Counted from the first letter of the stretch, positions 37,625 through 46,414 are shown. The stretch is DNA of 64,000 nucleotides from an uncultured Bacteroides sp. (GCA_948847595.1 CAQOGY010000002.1:1-64000); one strand, 5' to 3'. Notes: generated by a model from the letters alone, not told the origin. Translations and numbers: made by a program.

Positions 37625-37756
37625 CTTCATTCAAACAGCTATTTTTCACGTATCTCTCATCCACTTCAAGGGTATCTCTCATTGTTTTTAAGGCTTTATA
37701 TGTTATACTGCTACCTATATCCTTCTCTTTTGATACCTACATCTGCATGTTTTCTT

Positions 37757-37870
37757 ACCGATATCTTCATCGTTCCACCCGGGTAGGACGAACTGTCTAC
37801 TACTGTGACACGATCAGTTCACCTAAGTGCGATAATCATATCACCCGGGTAGAACGATGAAGATATCGGT
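37757..37870. repeat. Inverted-repeat element with 28-bp arms
   Basis: The arms at 37757-37784 and 37843-37870 are reverse complements with one mismatch. Each ends inside in ACCCGGGT and outside in ACCGATATC / GATATCGGT. The 58-bp centre has a further inverted pair, GAACTG (37790-37795) and CAGTTC (37815-37820). It could be a small non-autonomous repeat or an RNA structure. There is no T-run, so it is not a simple terminator. Confidence 0.75.
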
Positions 37871-38029
37871 GAGATAATATGATAATACCAATTGAAAGAC
37901 TGGAGAATATAGGATCATTTGCATCTAAAAGAGCGGTAAACAATAACTTCTTGATTTATGAAATTACCTATTTGACATCAAGTTACAAGAATAAAAACAT
38001 AATAAATGGCATTATATAAATTAAATTCT

Positions 38030-38037
38030 TACTTTTG
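38030..38037 (+). promoter_or_regulatory. Promoter -7 box of the TPR membrane protein gene
   Basis: TACTTTTG matches TAnnTTTG, 90 bp before the ATG at 38128. No TTTG was found at the expected -33 distance. Confidence 0.5.
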
Positions 38038-38127
38038 TAACAATAGGAAGATAACATTCCTGCTTTGACGACAAGCAAAACATTCTTTTTGGATAGTTTC
38101 TACAACGAACTAAATTACGACAAACAG

Positions 38128-39819
38128 ATGAAAAGCAGTACATTGATAACTATTCTAGCTACATTCTTATTAGTAGGGTGCAGCAAACAACAATCCACTT
38201 TGGACAAACAACTGGATGAGGTTGAAAAAATCATAGAAGTAAATCCTGATAGCGCATCAAGCATACTGGAAAACATAGCATCTCCGGAGCAGCTGGATGA
38301 TAAAACCTTTGCACGTTGGTGTATGTTATCGGGCAAAGTCACTGACGAAATCTTTAATATCCTATTGCCATCTTATCAATTCGAGCGAGCTAACACTTGG
38401 TATTCATCCTACGGTAAATCCAATGAACAAGTACAAATCTTAATTTATTTAGGACGTTCCTATGCAAATGACGGGGATTATGACAAAGCAATGTCTATAT
38501 ATACTAAAGCGTTAGAGATTGGAGAAAAGAACAAACTCTATAATTTAGTTGGGTATACATATAGCTATATAGGCGACTTATATAGAGAGAAAGCGATGCG
38601 TACAGAAGCTATCAAAAAATATAAGATGGCTGCCGACTATTTCAAAAAAGAAAACAATATAGATAGCTACGCTTGTGCTCTAAGAGACATGGGGCGTGAA
38701 TATGCAAGTATTGATTCGTTATCACACGCTATAGAAATTCTATCTACAGCGGACTCTCTTACAGCAAACTCCAAGGACATAGATGTAAGAGCTGCCATCG
38801 ACAATGCTTTAGGAAATATCTATGTAATGCAAAACAAATATGATGAAGCCAAAAAATTCTTCTACAAAGCACTGGAAGGAAGAGAAAAAATGCCTAACTA
38901 CATGGCATTAATTGACCTATACATAGCGTCTGACTCTATAAGCCAAGCAAAAGGACTTCTACAGAAGATTCCACAAGATGATCCTACCTATACTTATAGT
39001 ATTAAATATTTGTATTACCAAATATACAAATCGGAAAAAAAATATGAGAAAGCACTCACTTATCTGGAAGAATACACAGACTTGGTAGATTCCATTGTAT
39101 ATGCAGATAATCAATCTAAGATACTAAACATAGAATCTAAATATAACCACTTGAAAATTAGCAAGGAAATAGATAAATTAAAGATGAAGCAACAAAGCTA
39201 CATTATAGTTTCTGTTATCTGCATTGCAGCTCTACTATTAATGGTTATAGGATATTTATTATACAGAAAACAAGCAAAAGAGAAGATACTAAAGCAGCAA
39301 AAAGAATTAGATAAGATGAAATTAGACCTATACACACTTTCTCTTGAACTTGAAAAAAAACGTAGTTTATTAAACACATTCAAAGAAAAAGACGAAAATT
39401 ATGATAAAATGCAAAAAGAAATAGATCACCTATTCACTAATTACAGGAAATTACAGAACAAAATATTAACCGATTCTCCTTTATATAAAGAACTTGTTTC
39501 TCTTGCTAATAAAAATACGCCTAGAATTACAGAACCATTGATAAGCAAAAATCAATGGAAACTCATAGTTAACGAAATAACAAGTATTTATCCCAACCTT
39601 TACAATTATTTATTTAGCTTATGCCCGACTTTATCAGACGAAGATTTTCAATATTGTTGTTTCTACCTATATGGATTCGACACTAATGTAGAAGCAAAAT
39701 TATTAAATATTGCCATTGGCTCTGTAAGTAGAAAGCATACCAGGCTTAAAGGAAAACTGAATATAACACTACCAAGCAACTCAACTTTATATGAATACTT
39801 GATGATAAATATGGGGTAG
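38128..39819 (+). CDS. Membrane-anchored TPR protein with C-terminal HTH-like region
   Basis: A 563-residue protein. I start at the ATG at 38128, giving a lipoprotein-like signal with cysteine 18 (LLVGCSKQ); the frame is open upstream only to a TTG. Residues about 80-330 carry TPR units (ILIYLGRSYANDGDYDKAMS, YSYIGDLYREKAMRTEAIKK, ALGNIYVMQNKYDEAKKF). A transmembrane helix lies at about 357-380, then a coiled coil (QQKELDKMKLDLYTL). The C-terminus (LSDEDFQYCCFYLYGFDTNV, AKLLNIAIGSVSRKHTRLKG) resembles a LuxR or sigma region 4 helix-turn-helix. Proteins of this plan are widespread in Bacteroides and are suspected one-chain signalling proteins. Here it heads the protease cluster, so it may control it. 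Confidence 0.75.
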   Translation: MKSSTLITILATFLLVGCSKQQSTLDKQLDEVEKIIEVNPDSASSILENIASPEQLDDKTFARWCMLSGKVTDEIFNILLPSYQFERANTWYSSYGKSNEQVQILIYLGRSYANDGDYDKAMSIYTKALEIGEKNKLYNLVGYTYSYIGDLYREKAMRTEAIKKYKMAADYFKKENNIDSYACALRDMGREYASIDSLSHAIEILSTADSLTANSKDIDVRAAIDNALGNIYVMQNKYDEAKKFFYKALEGREKMPNYMALIDLYIASDSISQAKGLLQKIPQDDPTYTYSIKYLYYQIYKSEKKYEKALTYLEEYTDLVDSIVYADNQSKILNIESKYNHLKISKEIDKLKMKQQSYIIVSVICIAALLLMVIGYLLYRKQAKEKILKQQKELDKMKLDLYTLSLELEKKRSLLNTFKEKDENYDKMQKEIDHLFTNYRKLQNKILTDSPLYKELVSLANKNTPRITEPLISKNQWKLIVNEITSIYPNLYNYLFSLCPTLSDEDFQYCCFYLYGFDTNVEAKLLNIAIGSVSRKHTRLKGKLNITLPSNSTLYEYLMINMG

Positions 39820-39952
39820 CTTTCATGTTTATATGAACATTTTGTACTTGTCACACTGATGGTACACACAAAAAGCATAACCAACTGATTATCAAGTACC
39901 ACTTGTCCATGTCAAAACAATCATTTTACTAAATGTAGATCTCTATTTTTCA

Positions 39953-39960
39953 TAAATTTG
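39953..39960 (+). promoter_or_regulatory. Promoter -7 box of the protease cluster
   Basis: TAAATTTG matches TAnnTTTG and lies 19 bp before the ATG at 39979, giving a very short leader. It is the only clear promoter box I found between the TPR gene and the first protease gene. Confidence 0.5.
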
Positions 39961-39978
39961 CAGAAAACATTTAGACAT

Positions 39979-40353
39979 ATGAGAAAGTTAAGCATTACAC
40001 TATTATTAATTGGCATTTCATTCATGACAATGGAAGCCAATAATTATTCAACAGACCACAAAACTCGAATCTATTTTAAGAAGTGGAATGAACGCCAAAA
40101 GACAGTTATTTTTTTACCTATAGAAGCTACTATAGAAGAAAATTACATCGAAGTGCAGTTCTTTGAAAAATCGAACGAGCCAGCCACCTTCCAAGTTAAA
40201 GACAAAAATGGAAACATTGTATTCCAAGACGTGGTGATTCCTGATAAGCTAGAAATCTATAAAATAGATTTAGATGGCTTTAAAGCTGGTTCATACGAGT
40301 TATTCTACATAGAAGAAAGTATAGCCTTTGTAGGAGAGTTTCAAATCGAATAG
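39979..40353 (+). CDS. DUF3244-type small secreted protein
   Basis: A 124-residue protein with an N-terminal signal peptide (MRKLSITLLLIGISFMTMEA). Its body is one beta-sandwich (ENYIEVQFFEKSNEPATFQV, GNIVFQDVVIPD, YKIDLDGFKAGSYELFYIE), the pattern of DUF3244 proteins, which resemble secretion-system C-terminal (Por) domains. I start at the ATG at 39979; an upstream TTG lies on the promoter. It stands just before the first C10 protease gene. Related small secreted proteins act as inhibitors or chaperones of C10 proteases elsewhere, but nothing here proves that role. Confidence 0.6.
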   Translation: MRKLSITLLLIGISFMTMEANNYSTDHKTRIYFKKWNERQKTVIFLPIEATIEENYIEVQFFEKSNEPATFQVKDKNGNIVFQDVVIPDKLEIYKIDLDGFKAGSYELFYIEESIAFVGEFQIE

Positions 40354-40464
40354 ATAATGATTATAAACCAATATATCAAAGAAACTCCCTAAGCATGATA
40401 CAAATCATGCTTAACAGAAAAATAGAACAAAAGCAAAACAACCTCCTAAAATAAAAATCAAAGT

Positions 40465-41778
40465 ATGAAAAAGCAAACATTAATTAATCTATTTATTCTA
40501 TTCTTTTTGTTTTCTTGTCAAAGTTATGAACTCGAGAACATTGAGATTAATGATACTCCTATAGAGAATAATCCCTATAAAGTGAGTATCGACGAAGCTA
40601 AGGACATCGCTTTAAACTTTATGAAGACATTCCAAAAGACACCCGCCGCATCAACCAGAAGCGCTGGTATCTCGATAGAAAATGTAGAAGTTGTAAAAGT
40701 CAACAAAGCAGCAACGAGAAGCGCTGGTATAGAAAATAGCATGGACACCCTACTATATGCAGTCAATTTCTCCAATAACAACGGATATATATTGGTAGGT
40801 GCGGACAGAAGGACAGATCCTATTTTCGGGATTATAGACAATGGCTCTTTTTCCGACGAGAGTATCACAACCAATCCCAACTTTGCATTTTTTCTTGATT
40901 TGGCATTAGGAAAAGCAGTATACGACATCCTAAAGAATGATACTGTCAAGATTGTTAATACGCGATCTATCAATGATTATGACGATGTATATGGTACCGC
41001 TTATAACCTAAGTTCCAAATGGGGACAAGGAGCACCTTACAACCAATATTGTCCTGGGCCATACACAGGCTGTGTTGCCACTGCCACTGCTCAGATTCTA
41101 TCATTTTTTCCAACTATCGGTAGTGTAAACTGGCAAGACGGCTCATCTTACGGAAGCAGTGTTCTTCATTGGAAGCAGATAGCAACTGATTGTTTTAGAT
41201 ACAAAGGAATACTTAACACAGTTACAACCCCGCAATCCGCAAATGAGGTAGCACATCTAATGCGATATCTGGGAGTAGCACTCAAAGCCGAATATAAAAG
41301 TGACGGTACTAGTATAGAGTCTAAAAACGCTATAAATTGGTTAAATGACTACGCATCATTAAAAGCGTCCGGATTAAAGAAATATGATGCTGATCAAGTT
41401 TTCATGGCAGCTAATAGATTCTCGGATAAAATAGTCTATATGAGGGGAAATCGAGGTAAAAAGAGTTTTGTCGGGATTACAATCACATATACCGGAGGAC
41501 ACGCATGGATAGCTGACGGATCATTTACTGCAACAAGAAAGAGTGATGGGCAACGAGTTAACCTTTTCCACTTCAACTGGGGATGGGACGGAAGATCTAA
41601 TGGCTATTTTCCAGCAGCTGTATTTGACAGTAGCAACCCCGCAATCAACGATTCAGAACTACCAGGTATACTAAGTTTAGACAATGATGGAACATCAGGA
41701 AATAACTATAAATATAATGTAGAGTATTCTATAGTTGAGAATCCCAACAGACCGGAAAGCGGAGGTACAATTAAATAA
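40465..41778 (+). CDS. C10-family cysteine protease (streptopain-like) lipoprotein, copy 1
   Basis: A 437-residue surface or periplasmic protease precursor with lipoprotein cysteine 18 (LFSCQS). Residues about 38-160 form a Spi-like propeptide (VSIDEAKDIALNFMKTFQ, NNNGYILVGADRRTDPIFGI) that should keep the enzyme inactive. The catalytic domain has Cys203 in YTGCVATATAQIL and His346 in GGHAWIADGSF, then HFNWGWDGRSNGYF. The propeptide contains two copies of TRSAGI about 24 residues apart, possible maturation sites. Similar enzymes are known from B. fragilis and B. thetaiotaomicron. It is followed after 10 bp by a small lipoprotein gene. Confidence 0.92.
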   Translation: MKKQTLINLFILFFLFSCQSYELENIEINDTPIENNPYKVSIDEAKDIALNFMKTFQKTPAASTRSAGISIENVEVVKVNKAATRSAGIENSMDTLLYAVNFSNNNGYILVGADRRTDPIFGIIDNGSFSDESITTNPNFAFFLDLALGKAVYDILKNDTVKIVNTRSINDYDDVYGTAYNLSSKWGQGAPYNQYCPGPYTGCVATATAQILSFFPTIGSVNWQDGSSYGSSVLHWKQIATDCFRYKGILNTVTTPQSANEVAHLMRYLGVALKAEYKSDGTSIESKNAINWLNDYASLKASGLKKYDADQVFMAANRFSDKIVYMRGNRGKKSFVGITITYTGGHAWIADGSFTATRKSDGQRVNLFHFNWGWDGRSNGYFPAAVFDSSNPAINDSELPGILSLDNDGTSGNNYKYNVEYSIVENPNRPESGGTIK

Positions 41779-41788
41779 TTGCAATAAC

Positions 41789-42262
41789 ATGAAACTGCAT
41801 CACATTAAATTATTAAGCTTTTTATTAGCAGTCTTTCTGACAAGTTGCAAAGAAAGTACTGATACACCTCCATTCGTCTTTCGATGCCTAGTGAAACTTG
41901 TTAATGAAGACGGAAGCTTGCCTTTGGAAGAAAACAAAGATAAAACAAGCGAAATCACAATAAACCTGATAAAGCCAACGGATAACAACGCTCAAATAGA
42001 GAATATGCTTTATCTTGATTATGATGGTAACCTTAACATACAGATTCTGGATAGGAAAGCTACTATTAAAAATGATGGCAATTATGATCAGGAGTATAGA
42101 TTCGAAATCCAATATCCCGAAGAAATCCGTAGGAGAAAAGACACGATTAGAATTAAATATCGGTTTAAAGATTACAGACCCTCTATCATAGAAGCCTTCT
42201 ACAATGATAAAAAGCCACAATATATGGGTACTGATGTTACTTATTTCGAGGTTGAAAATTGA
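41789..42262 (+). CDS. Small lipoprotein paired with C10 protease 1
   Basis: A 157-residue lipoprotein with cysteine 20 (VFLTSCKES); start at 41789 chosen because it gives a proper signal peptide. I do not recognise the family. The body is polar and strand-rich (FRCLVKLVNEDGSLPLEENK, DYDGNLNIQILDRKATI, YRFEIQYPEEIRRRKD). It begins 10 bp after protease 1, so the two are co-expressed. A truncated relative of this gene lies at 46063-46194. In other C10 loci genes at this position encode protease inhibitors, which makes that a reasonable guess and no more. Confidence 0.7.
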   Translation: MKLHHIKLLSFLLAVFLTSCKESTDTPPFVFRCLVKLVNEDGSLPLEENKDKTSEITINLIKPTDNNAQIENMLYLDYDGNLNIQILDRKATIKNDGNYDQEYRFEIQYPEEIRRRKDTIRIKYRFKDYRPSIIEAFYNDKKPQYMGTDVTYFEVEN

Positions 42263-42345
42263 AATAAAACATATTTCGACCAACTTTATTGAAATTCTAT
42301 TATAAAACCTCAACTCATAAAATAATATTAACTAAAAATTATACC

Positions 42346-43632
42346 ATGAGAAAACTATTAATTATCGTATCATTGTTTACAATGATGTCATGTCAAGAGA
42401 ATCTTGATATGATTGACAGTGAAAACTTACCTGAAACAAGTAGTAGCACGAACCCTGAATTCAAAGTTAATGAAGAAGACATTCAATCAACTATTGATGA
42501 GTTTTATGGAGTATCCTCTCTCTCCCCTACAAGGGTAGAGAATTCTGTTAGTATAAAAAAAATAACTTCATTGACTAAAAGCAAGACACGAAATATTGGC
42601 AGTGACTCTGATATAGATGTAAATGACATTCTTTATATAGTAAAGTTATCTAATGGAAATACTGCTTTTGTTGCAGCTGATAAGCGTGCCAAATCATTAT
42701 ATGGCATTGCAGATGGAAATGTAGAGCTTGACAATACTGATCTCATAAACAGTAACATACCCGGTGGATTAGTTGCCATTTTAAGCAATGCAATAGCCGA
42801 TATTAAGTATTCTATAAAATACAATACTGAAGTTAATGACGATTGGAAAACGGTAAACGTTTCCACAAGGGCAGACTCAGATATAGTTGGAGGAAAAGAA
42901 ATGTTTACCATGGAGCCAAGGTGTCCAGTTTCTTGGCATCAATTCGCTCCGTTTAATAATGCATGTCCTCTATATACCAACAGCAATGGAGATAAAGTAC
43001 ACTCTGCTGCGGGATGCGTTGCAGTTGCAGCAGCACAAGCTCTATTATGTTTATGGGACCGTTCAAAAACTACTTTTTATTACTACACATTATTAACATC
43101 ATGGGATCGGCTAAGCGAAATAAAACATGACAATCAGTTTATTGCCGGAAGTGATGAAGAAACTGATGTCGCAAATTTAATACATGAAATCGGACAAGCA
43201 GTAGGAATGAAGTATGGACCGAGTAGTAGTGCGAATACAGAAGATGCAGTAAAAGCCGTATGCCTTTTATCACAAGGTTATCTTAAATATGAAAGGTCCC
43301 CTTTTAATGAAACTATTGAAAATACTTTAATACAGAAAAGTGGTATAGTATGGTTATCTGCCAGAAATAGTAATGACGAAGGGCATTCAATGCTAATAGA
43401 TGCATTACGTTTCGTATTTACTACTGGAGCTTGTGGCACATGCATAGATGCAACAAAATATGTAAAGAGATATTTCCATATCAATTATGGATGGGGAGAA
43501 AGTTATAATGGTTATTATCTTTATATACCACAGTCAGATAATTATGATCAGGACTTGAGATGGGAAGGCACATCTAGAACCTTTCCATATCAAATGAAAG
43601 CATTCAGTGTATGGCAAACAAAAAATGAATAA
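42346..43632 (+). CDS. C10-family cysteine protease lipoprotein, copy 2
   Basis: A 428-residue lipoprotein protease precursor, start at 42346, cysteine 16 (TMMSCQEN). A Spi-like propeptide covers about 30-160 (ILYIVKLSNGNTAFVAADKR). Catalytic Cys224 is in AAGCVAVAAAQALL and His347 in EGHSMLIDALRF, followed by HINYGWGESYNGYY. It differs from copy 1 at many positions, including the His motif (GHSMLID against GHAWIAD), so the two are diverged paralogues rather than a fresh duplication. The next gene starts inside its stop region. Confidence 0.9.
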   Translation: MRKLLIIVSLFTMMSCQENLDMIDSENLPETSSSTNPEFKVNEEDIQSTIDEFYGVSSLSPTRVENSVSIKKITSLTKSKTRNIGSDSDIDVNDILYIVKLSNGNTAFVAADKRAKSLYGIADGNVELDNTDLINSNIPGGLVAILSNAIADIKYSIKYNTEVNDDWKTVNVSTRADSDIVGGKEMFTMEPRCPVSWHQFAPFNNACPLYTNSNGDKVHSAAGCVAVAAAQALLCLWDRSKTTFYYYTLLTSWDRLSEIKHDNQFIAGSDEETDVANLIHEIGQAVGMKYGPSSSANTEDAVKAVCLLSQGYLKYERSPFNETIENTLIQKSGIVWLSARNSNDEGHSMLIDALRFVFTTGACGTCIDATKYVKRYFHINYGWGESYNGYYLYIPQSDNYDQDLRWEGTSRTFPYQMKAFSVWQTKNE

Positions 43633-44053
43633 AATGAAATATAAATTAACCATAGTTGTCCTTTATATGATCATAAGTTCGTGCAATAATACTGATTCCA
43701 ATGAATTCGCTTTCTCGAACTATAGTTGGGAATGTCCCAAAGAAGGAGGTAAGGAAATATTCACATCCAATAAAGAAGAATGGGAAATTGATCAGTTAAT
43801 ACTTGATGGAATTATTATTAAAGAATATAGTCCAGAATATATTGATAAAAATCAGAGTTTTCCACCTGACAAATTTGAATTTGATTTTTTCTCTTTTAAA
43901 ATCGAAGGAAAGAAAGTTACTATTTGTATACTAGAAAACACTACAGGAAAAAGTAGAAGTATAAAATTTATATGCAGACATGTAAATACATATCATGCTA
44001 TAACTGTTGTACAGCTACCTGATATCAATATCATTGAACACTCTGGAAACTAA
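43625..44053 (+). CDS. Small lipoprotein paired with C10 protease 2
   Basis: A 142-residue lipoprotein, cysteine 20 (MIISSCNN). Its ATG at 43625 overlaps the end of protease 2, which implies coupled translation; the ATG at 43634 is an alternative. The body (SNYSWECPKEGGKEIFTSNK, then VTICILENTTGKSRSIKFIC) has the look of one BACON-like Ig domain, which often binds glycans or proteins. Role unknown; it could be a partner or inhibitor of protease 2. Confidence 0.65.
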   Translation: MNKMKYKLTIVVLYMIISSCNNTDSNEFAFSNYSWECPKEGGKEIFTSNKEEWEIDQLILDGIIIKEYSPEYIDKNQSFPPDKFEFDFFSFKIEGKKVTICILENTTGKSRSIKFICRHVNTYHAITVVQLPDINIIEHSGN

Positions 44054-44172
44054 AAGTTTCGATGAATAAGTATTATATAGTTGGCATAACAGTAATACGA
44101 AGAGTATTCTCTTAAAAAGATAAAAGATCAATCAAAAGACACATTAATTAAACAATCTAATAATAAGTAATC

Positions 44173-45522
44173 ATGAAAACAACAAAATCTAATATTCTAT
44201 CAGGACTTACCTATGCTTTATCAGTAATAGGTTGTCTATCTGTTGCTTCGTGTGCAGATAATGGGAATTATATTGAAAAGGATTCGAGTATAAAATCTGA
44301 ATCTGATAATTCAAAATATGACGAAAACAACTATAGTTTTAATACTATAAGCTTATGGGGTAGTGAAGCGGCCGTAGTTGATAAAGGAGACTACTATATT
44401 TTTCAAGGTGACATTCACTTATTAAAAGAAGATTTAATACAAACCAGAGGTGCTGCCAGAATAGATCGTAGATGGCCTAACAATAAAGTTTATTATTCTG
44501 TGGACGGTATTCCGGCTATATATACAAAGTATATATACAGAGCAATAGAATGGATTGAGAATGGTTCATATATCGATATGGTACCCCGTTACAATGAAGG
44601 AGACTATATTCAATTCAATTTTTTGGATCAGAATGAATGGTCAGCATATTCTGATTATGTAGGAAGAAAAGGAGGGACCCAAACCATTAATCTATCCCGG
44701 GAAGCAATTATAAGTGTTGGCACTATTGCTCATGAAATATGCCATGCAATTGGGATGTATCATGAAATGAGCAGAACCGACAGGGACAATTACATACGTA
44801 TTAATTTTGAAGGTATGGATGAAGATACACGATATCAGTATAAAACTTATGCCGAAATGAATCAGAATGGAGTAAATGTAGGAAGTTTTGATTTTGGTTC
44901 TATAATGATGTATTCTTCTGGTGGAGTCATGTACAAACTTGATAATAGTTACATAAGATCACAAAGAGATAGTCTATCAAATACTGACATGTTAACTTTG
45001 GCAACATTACAACCTATAGGAGACCAATTCAAATTTTTCGATCCATACGGTTATAATGAACCTTACGACAGCGATTATGAATATAGAAGGACCAAAATCA
45101 TACAATGTCCTGAAGGGGCTAAGATAGACTTCAAATTTCAATATAATTATAAACCTACATCATCTAACTTAGGCGGATATACTGTAGACGATTTTAATGT
45201 CAGAACCATAATCTCAATTATCAATAGAAATACTAATCAAGAAGTTTATTCAAAAGAAATCCCCCTTGGCGTCACTACAACATGGACAGATATCTATTTA
45301 AGAGGTATCAATATACCACAAGGCGGATTCACTACAAAGGTAACATTAATAGGTTCAGTAAAGGGAACATCTACCTCTGATAAATTAAATGCTCTAAAAA
45401 GAGTTATGTACAATCCAAGTGTATACTTGCATCTTGATAAAGTTGAAATAAAAGGAGTAAATAAACATATTCCCAATGAATTTGGAAATGATGATAGAAT
45501 CTTTACGTTCATATCAATATGA
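44173..45522 (+). CDS. Astacin-family (M12A) metalloprotease lipoprotein
   Basis: A 449-residue secreted zinc protease with lipoprotein cysteine 27 (VASCADNG). The active site H187-E-I-C-H191-A-I-G-M-Y-H197-E is the full astacin signature, followed by SRTDRDNYI, and the Met-turn is in SIMMYSSGG. The domain opens with RRWPNNKVYYSVDG, as in other astacins. The last 170 residues form a beta-rich domain without a clear family. It is in line with the two C10 proteases, so three secreted proteases of two classes share this region. The stop overlaps the next gene by 4 bp. Confidence 0.92.
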   Translation: MKTTKSNILSGLTYALSVIGCLSVASCADNGNYIEKDSSIKSESDNSKYDENNYSFNTISLWGSEAAVVDKGDYYIFQGDIHLLKEDLIQTRGAARIDRRWPNNKVYYSVDGIPAIYTKYIYRAIEWIENGSYIDMVPRYNEGDYIQFNFLDQNEWSAYSDYVGRKGGTQTINLSREAIISVGTIAHEICHAIGMYHEMSRTDRDNYIRINFEGMDEDTRYQYKTYAEMNQNGVNVGSFDFGSIMMYSSGGVMYKLDNSYIRSQRDSLSNTDMLTLATLQPIGDQFKFFDPYGYNEPYDSDYEYRRTKIIQCPEGAKIDFKFQYNYKPTSSNLGGYTVDDFNVRTIISIINRNTNQEVYSKEIPLGVTTTWTDIYLRGINIPQGGFTTKVTLIGSVKGTSTSDKLNALKRVMYNPSVYLHLDKVEIKGVNKHIPNEFGNDDRIFTFISI

Positions 45523-45887
45523 TAAACAGGATATATAACACTTTTGTATTTTTAATCATTATAGGTTTATGCTTTTATTCTTGTAATGACGATGAGAAAC
45601 AAAAAGAAAAATATAAAATAATGACTCTAAAAGTCGCAGCTTATAGAGATTATTATGTTGCACCGGAGCATGGTATAACTACCAATATATTGGGTTATGT
45701 TGTTACGGATGAAAACAACAAGACATACGTCATCGAAACAATCAAAGGTTTTGAAGATGAGTATGAAGAAGGGTATGAGTTTGTGGTTAAAGTCAAAGCA
45801 GTAAACAAGAATCAAGACGAACCGGTACAAGATCTACTGGGATATTATTACTATCTACTGGAAATATTAAATAAGGAAAAAGTTTAA
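45519..45887 (+). CDS. DUF4377-like small lipoprotein
   Basis: A 122-residue lipoprotein (cysteine 22, LCFYSCND). The C-terminal part, IKGFEDEYEEGYEFVVKVKA and DLLGYYYYLLEILNKEK, matches the DUF4377 pattern of a glycine-tyrosine motif followed by a YxL strand. DUF4377 domains are sometimes fused to or placed beside HslJ-type or protease proteins, and their function is unknown. It overlaps the astacin gene by 4 bp (ATGA), giving the third protease/small-lipoprotein pair. Confidence 0.65.
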   Translation: MINRIYNTFVFLIIIGLCFYSCNDDEKQKEKYKIMTLKVAAYRDYYVAPEHGITTNILGYVVTDENNKTYVIETIKGFEDEYEEGYEFVVKVKAVNKNQDEPVQDLLGYYYYLLEILNKEKV

Positions 45888-45940
45888 GACGCTAATTAGA
45901 AAACTGGTTATATAAAAAAATCCTCTATGAATTAGCAGTA

Positions 45941-45971
45941 GGGAGTGGTAGCTTTTTATCACTCCCTTATT
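45941..45971 (+). terminator. Terminator of the protease cluster
   Basis: GGGAGTGGTA (45941-45950) pairs with TATCACTCCC (45957-45966; one G-T pair) and is followed by TTATT. It lies 54 bp after the DUF4377-like gene. Confidence 0.8.
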
Positions 45972-46062
45972 GGACTATTCGTTTTTTATTGTAATATTGC
46001 ATAATCATAAATAACTGAATGTCGACATATATTCATCTACATAAAGAAGCCATTAGAAAGAT

Positions 46063-46194
46063 ATGAGACTAGATCAAACTAAATTATTAGATTTTCTATT
46101 CACAGCTTTCATCCTAATTGGCTGCAAAGAAAACATTGATACCAGCTCATGTCTAAACTGTTTTTTTCCAAAATATGCAGTTATTTTTTCGTAG
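46063..46194 (+). pseudogene. Truncated paralogue of the small lipoprotein at 41789
   Basis: An ATG at 46063 opens 43 codons reading MRLDQTKLLDFLF, AFILIGCKENIDT, then a foreign tail and TAG. It matches the start of the lipoprotein at 41789 (MKLHHIKLLSFLL, VFLTSCKESTDT) at residue after residue, and shared DNA such as AAATTATTA and TGCAAAGAAA supports common origin. The similarity ends after about 33 residues. I read it as the remnant of a duplicated cassette unit. Confidence 0.75.
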
Positions 46195-46309
46195 CTTACT
46201 GTTCAAGCCTTACACAGATAACACAAAAACAGTGCAATAAACTTTATACGTCCTAAGTTTATATTTTTACCAAAATATATTTGCAGAATAAATACAAATT
46301 CTATATCTT

Positions 46310-46317
46310 TACTTTTG
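46310..46317 (+). promoter_or_regulatory. Promoter -7 box of the small membrane protein gene
   Basis: TACTTTTG matches TAnnTTTG, 98 bp before the ATG at 46415. A second match, TATATTTG, lies at 46276-46283. Confidence 0.4.
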
Positions 46318-46414
46318 TCCCTATTTTAGTGCACTTCATAGTCAAGATATTAGTTATTTAATACTACAAAGTCTCTAAAAAACAGGATTTTATACAAACC
46401 TTCAAATTAGTTAT

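Larger units (their letters stand above)
37492..38127. other. 636-bp intergenic region with structured repeats
   Basis: No gene is convincing here. It holds the dcw-end terminator (37581-37624), two copies of TATCTCTCAT (37651-37660 and 37673-37682), the 114-bp inverted-repeat element (37757-37870) and a promoter box for the next gene (38030-38037). Confidence 0.6.
45888..46414. other. 527-bp region after the protease cluster
   Basis: It holds the cluster terminator (45941-45971), a truncated lipoprotein gene (46063-46194) and promoter boxes for the next gene (TATATTTG at 46276-46283, TACTTTTG at 46310-46317). The rest is AT-rich with no gene that I can support. Confidence 0.6.
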
